A DNA stretch of 64,000 nucleotides from Chitinophagaceae bacterium (GTDB taxonomy: Bacteria; Bacteroidota; Bacteroidia; Chitinophagales; Chitinophagaceae): positions 10,598 through 74,597 of the forward strand of contig JAGKWS010000005.1 in NCBI GenBank assembly GCA_021151685.1. The letters are read 5' to 3'. Both the position numbers and the translations under genes were made by a program. Below the pieces are notes generated by a model. It did not search any database and was not told the origin of the DNA. It worked only from the letters and a program-made list of their open reading frames with translations. This document shows, piece after piece, positions 36,227 to 43,641 of the stretch. How positions within the stretch are numbered: the stretch's first letter is position 1; each line of letters opens with the position of its first letter.

Positions 36227-36880
36227 TCAATTTCGTAGTTGGCGGTATTCTTTGTTAGTAATTATTTTATAGTCTTGCGGAATACTGAACATAGATGTAA
36301 GTACCGGAGATGCCTCCATTTTCTCGGCAGTAAATACCATACTTACTCCATTCTCTTCTTTATAAGAAAACGTAAGGGGGATGAATGGCGCATCAGGAAA
36401 ACGATTCCATGTGTAGGGCAGGGCAGGTTTCCATTCCTTGTTGCATACAATGTCGGTAGTAGTGCTATCCTTATACATCAGTACGATACGGTAAACCGGC
36501 TGTCCTGCCTGTGGTTTAGCCAGCTTTTCTTCGCGCAGTATCCTGAAATCTTTGAACCGCTTCTGTTTTTTCAGCAGGTCGTCTTCCATATTCAGTTGTA
36601 TGGCATACTTTTTCCCATCACGTTCCTGCAAGGTATAAAGTGTGTTCTTATTGCTATTTATAAGTGTTATATCGCGGTAGCCATTGTCCATTACCAGCTC
36701 TTTGCGCACCTGACCATCTTTGAAAAGAAAGGTATATGCCCCTTTGTATTTCTGACCATCGGCTGTACTCAATTCAACTTTATACACGATGTTACCCTCC
36801 GAAAATGGCTTTTGCGCATTGGCTTCTACCACACAAAGTGTGGCAATAACAAACATATATGCGAAAGTATTCCGGCTCAT
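36227..36880 (-). CDS. Exported protein of unknown function
   Basis: 217 residues with a signal peptide (MSRNTFAYMFVIATLCVVEANAQ). The mature protein is mostly predicted beta: NIVYKVELSTADGQKYKGAYTFLFKDG, then RKELVMDNG, TLYTLQERDGKKY and later FIPLTFSYKEENG...FTAEKM. This sequence of features resembles the GLPGLI/DUF4412-type secreted proteins of Bacteroidota, but I cannot assign it firmly. It is upstream of and probably co-transcribed with the L,D-transpeptidase gene. Confidence 0.75.
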   Translation of the reverse strand: MSRNTFAYMFVIATLCVVEANAQKPFSEGNIVYKVELSTADGQKYKGAYTFLFKDGQVRKELVMDNGYRDITLINSNKNTLYTLQERDGKKYAIQLNMEDDLLKKQKRFKDFRILREEKLAKPQAGQPVYRIVLMYKDSTTTDIVCNKEWKPALPYTWNRFPDAPFIPLTFSYKEENGVSMVFTAEKMEASPVLTSMFSIPQDYKIITNKEYRQLRN

Positions 36881-37032
36881 ATTTTGAATAATAACAGGTT
36901 AGGTACTGTCACCCCCCGTTTCGGGTTACAAATTACCACTATTATAACAATATTTAACCACATTTGTGCAGCAATCTTGTCTTGTGGGCGGCAAAACACG
37001 TAAATTCGTTGCCCCACAACGATGGATTTTTA

Positions 37033-38718
37033 ATGAAGCGCATGAATAAAATGCCGGGAGCAAGGGCGTTTCTTGCCGGGGCACTGCTTACAGGTTCTGC
37101 ACTGTTTTTTATACAGGCACGCACAGCCGACCCCTATTTCGAGATATCTAAGAATCTGGATATATATACCAATATATTTAAGGAGCTGAATACCTACTAT
37201 GTAGACCCCATAGAGCCGGGCAAACTGGTAAAAACCGGGGTAGATGCTATGCTGATGGAGCTGGACCCTTACACCAACTTCATAACAGAAGCCGATATAG
37301 AAGACTACGAATTTATGACCACCGGCAAGTATGGTGGCATTGGTGCCAACATGCAGCGCAAAGGCGATGAAATATACATTGCCGATGTGTACGAAAACAG
37401 CCCGGCGCAAATGGCGGGTTTGCACCCCGGCGACTTTGTAGAGAGCATAGATGGACAATCGCTGAAGGGGAAAAACGTGGAAGACCTTGGTTTGTTGCTG
37501 AAGGGCTCATCGGGTACGCAGGTGAAAATGAAAATACGGGATGCCTATACACAAGAAGTGTCTGAGAGGATACTAACCCGTGCTGAGATAGAAATATCGA
37601 GCGTACCCTATGCCGGTTTTGTAGGGCCACAAAACGGCTATGCTTATGTACGGCTCACCCAGTTTACACAGCATTGTGGCACGCTGGTACGCGATGCCTT
37701 TGATAGCCTGAAAAATGCAAAACCAGACCTGAAAGGATTGGTATTGGACCTACGCAATAACCCCGGTGGCCTGTTGGATGAAGCCATAGTTACCTGCAAC
37801 ATCTTTATGGACAAAGGCCAGTCTGTACTTACTACCCGGTACAAAATTCCGGATATGGATAAGGAGTACAAGACAGCCCTGCCTGCATGGAACAAAGAGC
37901 TGCCATTGGCCGTACTGGTGAACAAATCTTCGGCTTCGGCATCAGAGATTGTTGCAGGGTCTATACAAGACTTGGACCGTGGAGTGGTAATAGGTGAACG
38001 CTCTTATGGCAAGGGATTGGTACAGGTTACAAGACCAGTAGGATTCAAATCGCAACTCAAGCTGACGGTGGCCCGCTACTATACCCCAAGTGGCCGCTGT
38101 ATACAGGCATTGGATTATACCCATCGCAATGCCGATGGTACGGTAAATGCCTTTGCCGACTCTATGAAGAAAACCTTCAAAACCCGTGCAGGCCGCAAGG
38201 TGCAAAGCGGTGGTGGTGTAACGCCCGATGTAGCAGTGAAGGATGATGCCATGAGCCTTGTGGCCGTGAACCTCTATAGCAAAAATTACATCTTCGACTA
38301 TGCTACACAGTATGCATCCAAACACAAAACCATTGTAGATCCTTCTAAATTTTCACTCACAGAGGCCGAGTTCAACGAATTTGCCAAATGGGTAGAAAAC
38401 AAAGACTTTTCTTACAAAACCACTACCGAATCTCAATTGGATTCGCTGAAAAAAACAGCATTGGAAGAGAAATATTTCGACAACATCAAGTCGGAATTTG
38501 AAGCTCTGAAAAACAAACTATCGCACGACAAAAAGCAAGACCTGCTGAAACACAAAGAGCAGGTGCGCCATGTGCTGGAAAGCGAGATAGCATCGCGCTA
38601 CTACTATGCCCGTGGCCGCATGGCACAAACTATGCAGTACGATAAGGAAATTGCGAAAGCAGTATCAATCCTCAGCTCACCAACAGAATACAATGCCCTG
38701 CTAAAACCAGGGAAGTAA
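37033..38718 (+). CDS. S41 family C-terminal processing peptidase
   Basis: 561 residues from ATG 37033, which gives MKRMNKMPGARAFLAGALLTGSALFF as a signal or membrane anchor. A PDZ domain follows (GGIGANMQRKGDEIYIADV... AGLHPGDFVESIDGQ). The peptidase domain has LVLDLRNNPGGLLDEAI, the catalytic Ser in NKSSASASEI and the general-base Lys in ERSYGKGLVQ. The C-terminal about 150 residues are a helical extension common in Bacteroidota homologues. It probably degrades or trims periplasmic proteins from their C-termini. Confidence 0.93.
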   Translation: MKRMNKMPGARAFLAGALLTGSALFFIQARTADPYFEISKNLDIYTNIFKELNTYYVDPIEPGKLVKTGVDAMLMELDPYTNFITEADIEDYEFMTTGKYGGIGANMQRKGDEIYIADVYENSPAQMAGLHPGDFVESIDGQSLKGKNVEDLGLLLKGSSGTQVKMKIRDAYTQEVSERILTRAEIEISSVPYAGFVGPQNGYAYVRLTQFTQHCGTLVRDAFDSLKNAKPDLKGLVLDLRNNPGGLLDEAIVTCNIFMDKGQSVLTTRYKIPDMDKEYKTALPAWNKELPLAVLVNKSSASASEIVAGSIQDLDRGVVIGERSYGKGLVQVTRPVGFKSQLKLTVARYYTPSGRCIQALDYTHRNADGTVNAFADSMKKTFKTRAGRKVQSGGGVTPDVAVKDDAMSLVAVNLYSKNYIFDYATQYASKHKTIVDPSKFSLTEAEFNEFAKWVENKDFSYKTTTESQLDSLKKTALEEKYFDNIKSEFEALKNKLSHDKKQDLLKHKEQVRHVLESEIASRYYYARGRMAQTMQYDKEIAKAVSILSSPTEYNALLKPGK

Positions 38719-38743
38719 TTGGTAGCCGGAGGGGTAAAACCCC

Positions 38744-38860
38744 TTAGAATAAAAGAATGGTGATGGAACCAACCAGAACGGTAAGCACAACGAATCCTAC
38801 TAATATATAAGTAGTGATATCGGTGCCCTTTACCAGACGTTCCTCTATTTTTGCATTCAT
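38744..38860 (-). CDS. Small hypothetical single-helix membrane protein
   Basis: A 38-codon frame (ATG 38860, TAA 38744-38746). It encodes a charged head (MNAKIEERLVKGTDI) followed by about 22 hydrophobic residues ending in ILLF. The clean head-plus-helix pattern and an immediate stop suggest a real small membrane protein, although there is no homology evidence. It converges on the S41 peptidase gene, with a weak 6-bp hairpin (38730-38744) between them. Confidence 0.4.
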   Translation of the reverse strand: MNAKIEERLVKGTDITTYILVGFVVLTVLVGSITILLF

Positions 38861-39160
38861 CCACACAAAGCTACGGGTTTTACTATTCAGCACAAATTAT
38901 TTTGCTGATAATTAAGCGTTTATGTTGTAAATCGGGTTTATATTCTATTTCTGCGAATGCATAACTGAAAAAGTAGATTGTTCGTAACAGGCGTATTTAC
39001 CTGCACAATTATATATTTTCAGATAAATCTTGCGTGAAATAGAGTAAACGTAACGAAAGCAGAAAATAAGTTGTGAATAATAACAGGCCGACGGGCAACA
39101 TCTTTGGTGCTGCCGTGCAGTGTATGTAGCACGGCAGCAAATGAGTAGAAATGCAAGGCA
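38861..39160. other. Non-coding left flank of the phage-like island
   Basis: No gene recognised. AT-rich up to 39080. A hairpin with an 11-bp stem lies at 39108-39139. No transposon ends or direct repeats could be identified by eye. This may be the deletion scar of a larger element. Confidence 0.35.
39108..39139. terminator. Hairpin at the left end of the phage-like island
   Basis: 11-bp perfect GC-rich stem (39108-39118 / 39129-39139) with a 10-nt loop. There is no clear T tract in either direction. It is probably the 3' end of the minus-strand island genes. Confidence 0.4.
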
Positions 39161-39376
39161 CTATACAAAAAACGACACGAGCGAGCGCATGAGTGATGGT
39201 TTTATGGGGGCTGTTCTGTGTTGTTTCTTGCGGGGCTTGGCGGCACAAGTAAAAAAGGTGAGCAGCATGTCGTGTTTTTGTTGCCGGCGGGTAGGCGATG
39301 GGCGGTAACGAGCATAGTGTACTGCTTTTGGCATATCGTTTACCGGCATCATGTAGTTGGTATAGTCTGGTTGCAT
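39161..39376 (-). CDS. Small hypothetical protein at the end of the phage-like island
   Basis: A 71-codon frame in the same direction as the three island genes upstream, with codons ending in C or G much like its neighbours. The product is basic (RYRPSPTRRQQKH, AAKPRKKQHR) with no known motif. The 103-bp gap to the previous gene and the overlap with other short frames leave it uncertain. Confidence 0.3.
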   Translation of the reverse strand: MQPDYTNYMMPVNDMPKAVHYARYRPSPTRRQQKHDMLLTFFTCAAKPRKKQHRTAPIKPSLMRSLVSFFV

Positions 39377-39479
39377 TTCGTCAAGATTTATATTGGTTCA
39401 CAATCATTGTTTTTTCGCAATGTGGCACAGGCAAAAATTTGGGTATATTTTTCATGGTGCAGGTGTGGGCAACTTTTCA

Positions 39480-39800
39480 TCAGGCGGCCATAGTGCTATG
39501 CATCTTTTTCAGCAAGTTGTCTACTATCAGTGCTGCATAGCGGTGTTTCGTTACATCCATTTGGTTCCACAACTGGCAAAAGGCTATAGACTCGGGCTCG
39601 GTGAGCAACAGGGTATAGTTTTCCTGCCCCCTATCCAGCATTTCGGTCAGCCTGTTTTCCAAATCGTTCATATAGGCTATCAGCAATTCGGTATGTTCGG
39701 TATCGGGCACAAACTCGTGGCGCACATCGCGGCATACATCACGCAGTGCCTCGGTTCTTTGCCTGCTTATGCGTAGACGGATACATCTCTTTTTAGCCAT
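39480..39800 (-). CDS. Hypothetical protein of the phage-like island
   Basis: 106 residues, not recognised. It is helical and charged (RISRQRTEALRDVCRDVRHEF, then ELLIAYMNDLENRLTEMLDRG, and VTKHRYAALIVDNLLKKM). Its start lies inside the end of the DnaA-domain gene (34-bp overlap), as is common in phage operons. It is the third gene of the minus-strand unit that begins with the MuB-like ATPase. A small accessory phage protein is the likely origin. Confidence 0.5.
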   Translation of the reverse strand: MAKKRCIRLRISRQRTEALRDVCRDVRHEFVPDTEHTELLIAYMNDLENRLTEMLDRGQENYTLLLTEPESIAFCQLWNQMDVTKHRYAALIVDNLLKKMHSTMAA

Positions 39801-40192
39801 GCCGATATAGATAGAATTGCAGCGTTATACTTTTTTACAAATGCCGGGTCGCGTACGTATATAAGGTTGTGTGCCTTGCTGATGCCGTGTATTACCGATG
39901 TATGATCCTGACCTCCAAAATAGTTGGCTATCTGTTGTAGGGTAAGTGCCGGAAAGTAGCGACGCAGCAACATACCCGCCAGAAAGCGCATTTCTACAAT
40001 GTTACGGTCGCGTTTCTTCCAGCGGTAGCATTCCGGGTCCATGTCCAGAGCCAATGCTATTACGTGCAGCATGCGCGATGGGGTTTTCCACATTTGCTCG
40101 GTCGGGTACTGTACCGCATCGGGTACAATGGAAGCAGTATGGGTACTGTGTGCCAGCATTGCCTGTTGGTGATGTGTGGTGGCGTATTGCAT
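39767..40192 (-). CDS. Stand-alone DnaA domain IV-like DNA-binding protein
   Basis: 141 residues. The C-terminal part follows the DnaA domain IV pattern: EMRFLAGMLLRRYFPALTLQQIANYFGGQDHTSVIHGISKAHNL, read in order from about residue 66. It contains the FGG-x-DHTSVIH core that contacts the DnaA box (DHTTVIHA in chromosomal DnaA). There is no AAA+ domain and no Walker motif, so it is not an initiator by itself. The N-terminal about 55 residues are of unknown fold. It lies 42 bp downstream of the MuB-like ATPase gene. Small DnaA-IV proteins occur in Bacteroidota prophages. It may bind DnaA boxes on the element or the host chromosome. Confidence 0.75.
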   Translation of the reverse strand: MQYATTHHQQAMLAHSTHTASIVPDAVQYPTEQMWKTPSRMLHVIALALDMDPECYRWKKRDRNIVEMRFLAGMLLRRYFPALTLQQIANYFGGQDHTSVIHGISKAHNLIYVRDPAFVKKYNAAILSISAWLKRDVSVYA

Positions 40193-40234
40193 AGTCTTTC
40201 TATTTTATGTGTATATTGTTTTGTTTTTTGTTTA

Positions 40235-41089
40235 TCAGGCAGCTATACCAGTGCGCACTATCTGTGTTATAAGGCTGGTAGCTATGTGCAGGTTACCGTT
40301 GCTTTCTGTGGTTATGTAGGCAATGGTGTCTTCATCGTTCACGGCATTGGCGCGGCACACAGCCTGTACATCGGCCGGGGCGGCATTGCCCAGTGTTACA
40401 AACCGCCTGCCGGTCATCTTGTATATGTCGTCAAAGCCGGGTTTCTTCAGCCGCACGCCTTCTACTATTCGGGTACGCAGGCTGCTATCGCCCATCAATA
40501 TCAGCCCGGCCTGCCCGTTCAGGTACTCGGCCAGCAGCACTATCAGGTGCAGTACACGGTCCTTCAGCAGGTGTGCTTCATCTATTATTATCAGCGGTTG
40601 TGTTTTGGCGGCTATCAGCGTGGCGGCCATTTTCAGCCTGTCGGGGGTGCTTTCGGGTATATCGGTATAGTCACAAACTTGCAACAGGGCAGCTATAAAA
40701 GTCTTACGGTTGTAGGTGCTGCGGCCGGTTATATACACTACATTATTGTTGGTGCGGGCATACTGTGTAGTGCAAAAGGTTTTGCCGGTACCGGCGGCCA
40801 TGGCCACACCATATACCATAGCATAGTTTTGGGCATCGTTCAGCAATACACGCAGCAGCAAACTGGCAGTTGTTTCGGCATATTTCCAGTCGCCACAGTA
40901 AAAGCCCACCTGGCGGGCCAGCATGCCCCATTGTGCTTCGCTTACCATATCCCAATTGTAGTTGGTAACCATGGCTACTGTGGTAGCACTTACCCCATCC
41001 ATACTATTGGCTACAGCATCGGCATTGGTATAGTGGGCAGCATAGCGTACCAGTGCGTCCTTTATTTGCTTCTTTTGTTCGTGGTTCAT
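40235..41089 (-). CDS. MuB-like AAA ATPase (phage transposition-type target-selection protein)
   Basis: 284 residues. An N-terminal helical DNA-binding region (about 8-62, ATHYTNAD...AVANSMDGVSATTVAMV-like, followed by WGMLARQVG) precedes the ATPase. Walker A AAGTGKT is at 98-104, Walker B LIIIDEAHL at 167-174, then a sensor-like LILMGDSS and Arg residues. This is the MuB/TniB/ExeA-type AAA+ layout: HTH followed by a small AAA domain with a C-terminal helical part. In Mu-like phages MuB binds target DNA and delivers it to the MuA transposase. No MuA gene is present here. It is divergent from the CI-like repressor, the usual arrangement of a transposable phage early region. Confidence 0.8.
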   Translation of the reverse strand: MNHEQKKQIKDALVRYAAHYTNADAVANSMDGVSATTVAMVTNYNWDMVSEAQWGMLARQVGFYCGDWKYAETTASLLLRVLLNDAQNYAMVYGVAMAAGTGKTFCTTQYARTNNNVVYITGRSTYNRKTFIAALLQVCDYTDIPESTPDRLKMAATLIAAKTQPLIIIDEAHLLKDRVLHLIVLLAEYLNGQAGLILMGDSSLRTRIVEGVRLKKPGFDDIYKMTGRRFVTLGNAAPADVQAVCRANAVNDEDTIAYITTESNGNLHIATSLITQIVRTGIAA

Positions 41090-41261
41090 GTTAGTGATAT
41101 TTAAGTTATATTTTCAGCGATTCAGGTTTCGTCTATTTGCGTGCGGGTATATACTTGTTTCTATTTTTCTTGTCACCCTTGCCTATATGATGTACTCGTT
41201 TCCGACAATCTTATTGGCAAAATGTGACTGGCTTTTTGTATTTTTGATGATGTTGCCATCT

Positions 41262-41274
41262 TTTGTGACACAAA
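41262..41274. promoter_or_regulatory. Palindromic operator candidate overlapping the minus-strand promoter
   Basis: TTTGTG-A-CACAAA is a perfect palindrome with 6-bp arms. It overlaps the minus-strand -7 box (41271-41278) and its expected start site, a position where a repressor would block the MuB-like operon. Confidence 0.4.
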
Positions 41275-41278
41275 GATA
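41271..41278 (-). promoter_or_regulatory. -7 box (TATCTTTG) of the MuB-like operon
   Basis: Exact TAnnTTTG on the minus strand; a TTG on that strand lies about 21 bp upstream. The transcript would start near 41265 with a leader of about 175 nt before the MuB-like gene. A 28-codon frame starting at 41259 lies in that leader. Confidence 0.4.
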
Positions 41279-41295
41279 TTCCAACTATTTTGTCA

Positions 41296-41314
41296 TTTCC
41301 AAATTTTTTGGAAA
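41296..41314. promoter_or_regulatory. Palindromic operator candidate of the CI-like repressor
   Basis: TTTCCAAA-ttt-TTTGGAAA, 8-bp arms with a 3-bp centre, sits just upstream of the repressor -7 box at 41324-41331 and between the two divergent promoters. This is the expected position for an autoregulatory operator. Confidence 0.5.
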
Positions 41315-41323
41315 ATAAATTCC

Positions 41324-41331
41324 TAACTTTG
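41324..41331 (+). promoter_or_regulatory. -7 box (TAACTTTG) of the repressor gene, leaderless layout
   Basis: Exact TAnnTTTG ending only 4 bp before the ATG at 41336. The predicted transcription start coincides with the A of the start codon. Confidence 0.5.
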
Positions 41332-41335
41332 TATC

Positions 41336-42154
41336 ATGTTCCTTGCAAACAACCTTAAACATCTTCGCAAAAAAATGAGCAAAACGCAGGATGCGCTTAG
41401 CTCTGAGGTAGGTATAGGCCGTACCACCATTGCCAACTATGAAGCCGGCATCAGCGAACCCAATCTGGTAACGCTACGGTCTCTTGCCAATTATTTTGGC
41501 GTGACGGTAGATGAGCTTTTGTCAAAAAATCTGGAAGATGACAAAAACGACGACAACAAGAGTACCGAAAAAGACATGATGCTGCGTGCCGTTTTTCCAT
41601 CGGCCCCCAAAAATGAGTACAACGGCATGCCGCGCATCATAACGGTAGATGCTGCCGGTAATGACAATGTAGTGTATGTACCTGTAAAAGCGCGCGCCGG
41701 CTACTTGCTGGGTTATGGCGATGCCGAGTTTATAGAAACGTTACCCACCTTCAGGCTGCCGGGCCTCAGCAATGCCACCTACCGCATGTTTGAAGTAGAT
41801 GGCCCTTCTATGGCACCCAATGTGCTGCACGGCGACCGCATAATAGGCGAATGGGTAGATGCGCTGGATAAAATACGCGACAACCGGGTATATGTAATAG
41901 TACACAGCGGTGGCGTAGCAGTGAAGCGTGTAGTGAACCGGCTGAAAGAAAGGGGCAAGTTGTACCTGAAATCGGACACGGTAGTACACCGGCACGAGTT
42001 TCCTACGGTAGAGATAGACCCCGAAGATGTAAAAGAAGTATGGTATGGCCGCATGAAGATAAGCAGCGACTTCAGCGAACCAGCCGAAGTATACCACCGC
42101 CTTGCCGATCTGGAGCTGGATGTACTGGAAATGAAAAAAATGATAGGCAAGTAG
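41336..42154 (+). CDS. CI/LexA-like repressor: XRE helix-turn-helix with S24 peptidase domain
   Basis: 272 residues. The N-terminal XRE DNA-binding domain covers residues 4-65 (LKHLRKKMSKTQDALSSEVGIGRTTIANYEAG in order). A charged linker follows, then an S24 self-cleavage domain. This has an Ala121-Gly122 bond in KARAGYLLG, Ser158 in DGPSMAP and Lys197 in GGVAVKRVV, all three parts of LexA/CI autoproteolysis. A C-terminal helix (LADLELDVLEMKKM) may aid oligomerisation. Such repressors keep a prophage silent and are inactivated by cleavage after DNA damage. All needed residues are intact, so the switch may still be functional although the rest of the element appears incomplete. Confidence 0.88.
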   Translation: MFLANNLKHLRKKMSKTQDALSSEVGIGRTTIANYEAGISEPNLVTLRSLANYFGVTVDELLSKNLEDDKNDDNKSTEKDMMLRAVFPSAPKNEYNGMPRIITVDAAGNDNVVYVPVKARAGYLLGYGDAEFIETLPTFRLPGLSNATYRMFEVDGPSMAPNVLHGDRIIGEWVDALDKIRDNRVYVIVHSGGVAVKRVVNRLKERGKLYLKSDTVVHRHEFPTVEIDPEDVKEVWYGRMKISSDFSEPAEVYHRLADLELDVLEMKKMIGK

Positions 42155-42246
42155 CCGGCACTTATACCCAATTGTAGCCCACAATACCCCACTGTGCCCC
42201 ACTATGTGGCACAAAAGTGCATTTGGCTACGTATTATTGCATTGGT

Positions 42247-42483
42247 ATGAAGTTTCTGCGCCTGTTTTTCCACAAAAGGGCCCTCATCAGCAGTCTGGTG
42301 TTTTCTGTGCCCATTACCTTGCTGTTTGCATGGCGGTACACGCATTTGCGTAGTATACCCCTGTTTGCATCAGAGGGCATTTCTGTGTTCGGGGTGTTTT
42401 TTGTGGTCAACTATATGATACTGCTTACCGGCTTTTATCTGCTGGCTGTACTGGCCAACCGAAAGCAGCAAATAGATGAATGA
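42247..42483 (+). CDS. Small hypothetical membrane protein
   Basis: 78 residues from ATG 42247 (a GTG ten codons earlier is possible). It has two hydrophobic helices (about 12-31 and 45-66) joined by a short loop, with a basic start (MKFLRLFFHKR) and a polar end. It starts 92 bp after the repressor gene on the same strand and faces the epimerase gene, with 2 bp between the two stop codons. No family recognised. Confidence 0.55.
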   Translation: MKFLRLFFHKRALISSLVFSVPITLLFAWRYTHLRSIPLFASEGISVFGVFFVVNYMILLTGFYLLAVLANRKQQIDE

Positions 42484-42485
42484 TA

Positions 42486-43535
42486 CTACCCACCAAAACC
42501 ATTGGCAGGTCGCTTGCCCGTAAACCGTATCCCCAAGCCTGGTGCCCCGGTTATCAGCAATTGGCCGTTGTCATACTTCAGTCCTTGGGCTACGTCTTCT
42601 TTCAGCAATAGTGGTCCGTCGGCATCGGCATCATCCAGCAGGGGCAGCATATGTGCTACTGCAGCGGTACCTACGGTACTCTCGCTCATAGACCCCATCA
42701 TTACCCGCATGCCCAGTGTGCGCGCCTCTTTTACCATACGCATAGCAGGGGTTATGCCGCCACACTTGGTAAGCTTGATGTTGATACCATGAAACCCTTC
42801 GGCACATTTCTTCACTTCGTCTTCGGTCTTGCAGCTTTCATCGGCTATCAATGGTATGGCCGATGTGGCTTTCAGCTCCTTCATCTCCTCCCACGCATCG
42901 CGGTGCAGGGGCTGCTCTACCTGTTCCACACCCAGCAGGGCCAGCTCGGGCAGTATTTTACGGGCATCGTCTATCGTCCAGCCCTCATTGGCATCTACAC
43001 GCAGGCGGGCATTGGTATTGGCTCGTATCAGGGCTACTTTTTCCACATCGGCAGGGGTGGCGCATTTTATCTTGTACACCGGCCATGGGTGCTGTTGTAG
43101 TTTGTGCAGCATGGCCGCAGGTTCGTCTATACCTATTGTATAATCGGTGATAGTTGTGGGCGGCCACGACAAACCCAATAATTTGTACAGAGGCATACGC
43201 CGCATTTGAGCAAACAGGTCCCAACCGGCAATATCCAATGCGGCCGTAAGAAAATGCTGGCCGGGTATAAGGTGGTGCAAGAAATGCCAGAACCGCTGAG
43301 GGTCTATGAGTGCATACCGCTCTATCATAGTGCGCTTGCTTTCCAGACTGGCTACCATATCGGCCGTGGTAATGTTGTAATAACTGATGGCCGGTGCCTC
43401 GCCATACCCATACATACCTCCCAAACCCAGCGAAACGATAAACGTGGGCTGATGCGTTTTGGTGCCTTTGGCGGTAGTAAACGGATACTCAAATTCCAAT
43501 TCGCACGAATAGTGTCTTAATTGCAGCATGGCCAT
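42486..43535 (-). CDS. Dipeptide epimerase (enolase superfamily, mandelate racemase/MLE type)
   Basis: 349 residues from ATG 43535; the frame extends farther but the enolase N-terminal capping domain begins at LQLRHYSCELEF. YKIKCATP carries the KxK catalytic Lys region, LRVDANEGW the first metal-binding Asp, EQPL the Glu, IADESC the Asp/Glu, and NIKLTKCGGI the second catalytic Lys. These match the L-Ala-D/L-Glu epimerase branch, involved in peptidoglycan peptide recycling or dipeptide use. Specificity within the branch varies. It is divergent from the GT39-type gene, sharing a 106-bp promoter region. Confidence 0.9.
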   Translation of the reverse strand: MAMLQLRHYSCELEFEYPFTTAKGTKTHQPTFIVSLGLGGMYGYGEAPAISYYNITTADMVASLESKRTMIERYALIDPQRFWHFLHHLIPGQHFLTAALDIAGWDLFAQMRRMPLYKLLGLSWPPTTITDYTIGIDEPAAMLHKLQQHPWPVYKIKCATPADVEKVALIRANTNARLRVDANEGWTIDDARKILPELALLGVEQVEQPLHRDAWEEMKELKATSAIPLIADESCKTEDEVKKCAEGFHGINIKLTKCGGITPAMRMVKEARTLGMRVMMGSMSESTVGTAAVAHMLPLLDDADADGPLLLKEDVAQGLKYDNGQLLITGAPGLGIRFTGKRPANGFGG

Positions 43536-43546
43536 AAAATTGCGAC

Positions 43547-43554
43547 TATTTTTG
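43547..43554 (+). promoter_or_regulatory. -7 box (TATTTTTG) for the GT39-type gene
   Basis: Exact TAnnTTTG on the plus strand in the short divergent region, 87 bp before the ATG at 43642. Confidence 0.35.
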
Positions 43555-43641
43555 TACCCGAAAAAACTTGTGCCCATGGCACCCGTATTGGTGTGCCGGT
43601 ATAGTACCTGTTTTTTCCGGCGAAAGCCTGTATAACATACC

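Noticed and set aside
40064..41104. 346-codon plus-strand frame covering the MuB-like gene
   Set aside because: Longer than the real gene, but the minus-strand product has Walker A, Walker B and HTH motifs while this one has none.
41173..41259. 28-codon minus-strand frame in the leader of the MuB-like operon
   Set aside because: Could be a leader peptide, but there is no supporting signal beyond position; too weak to call as a gene.
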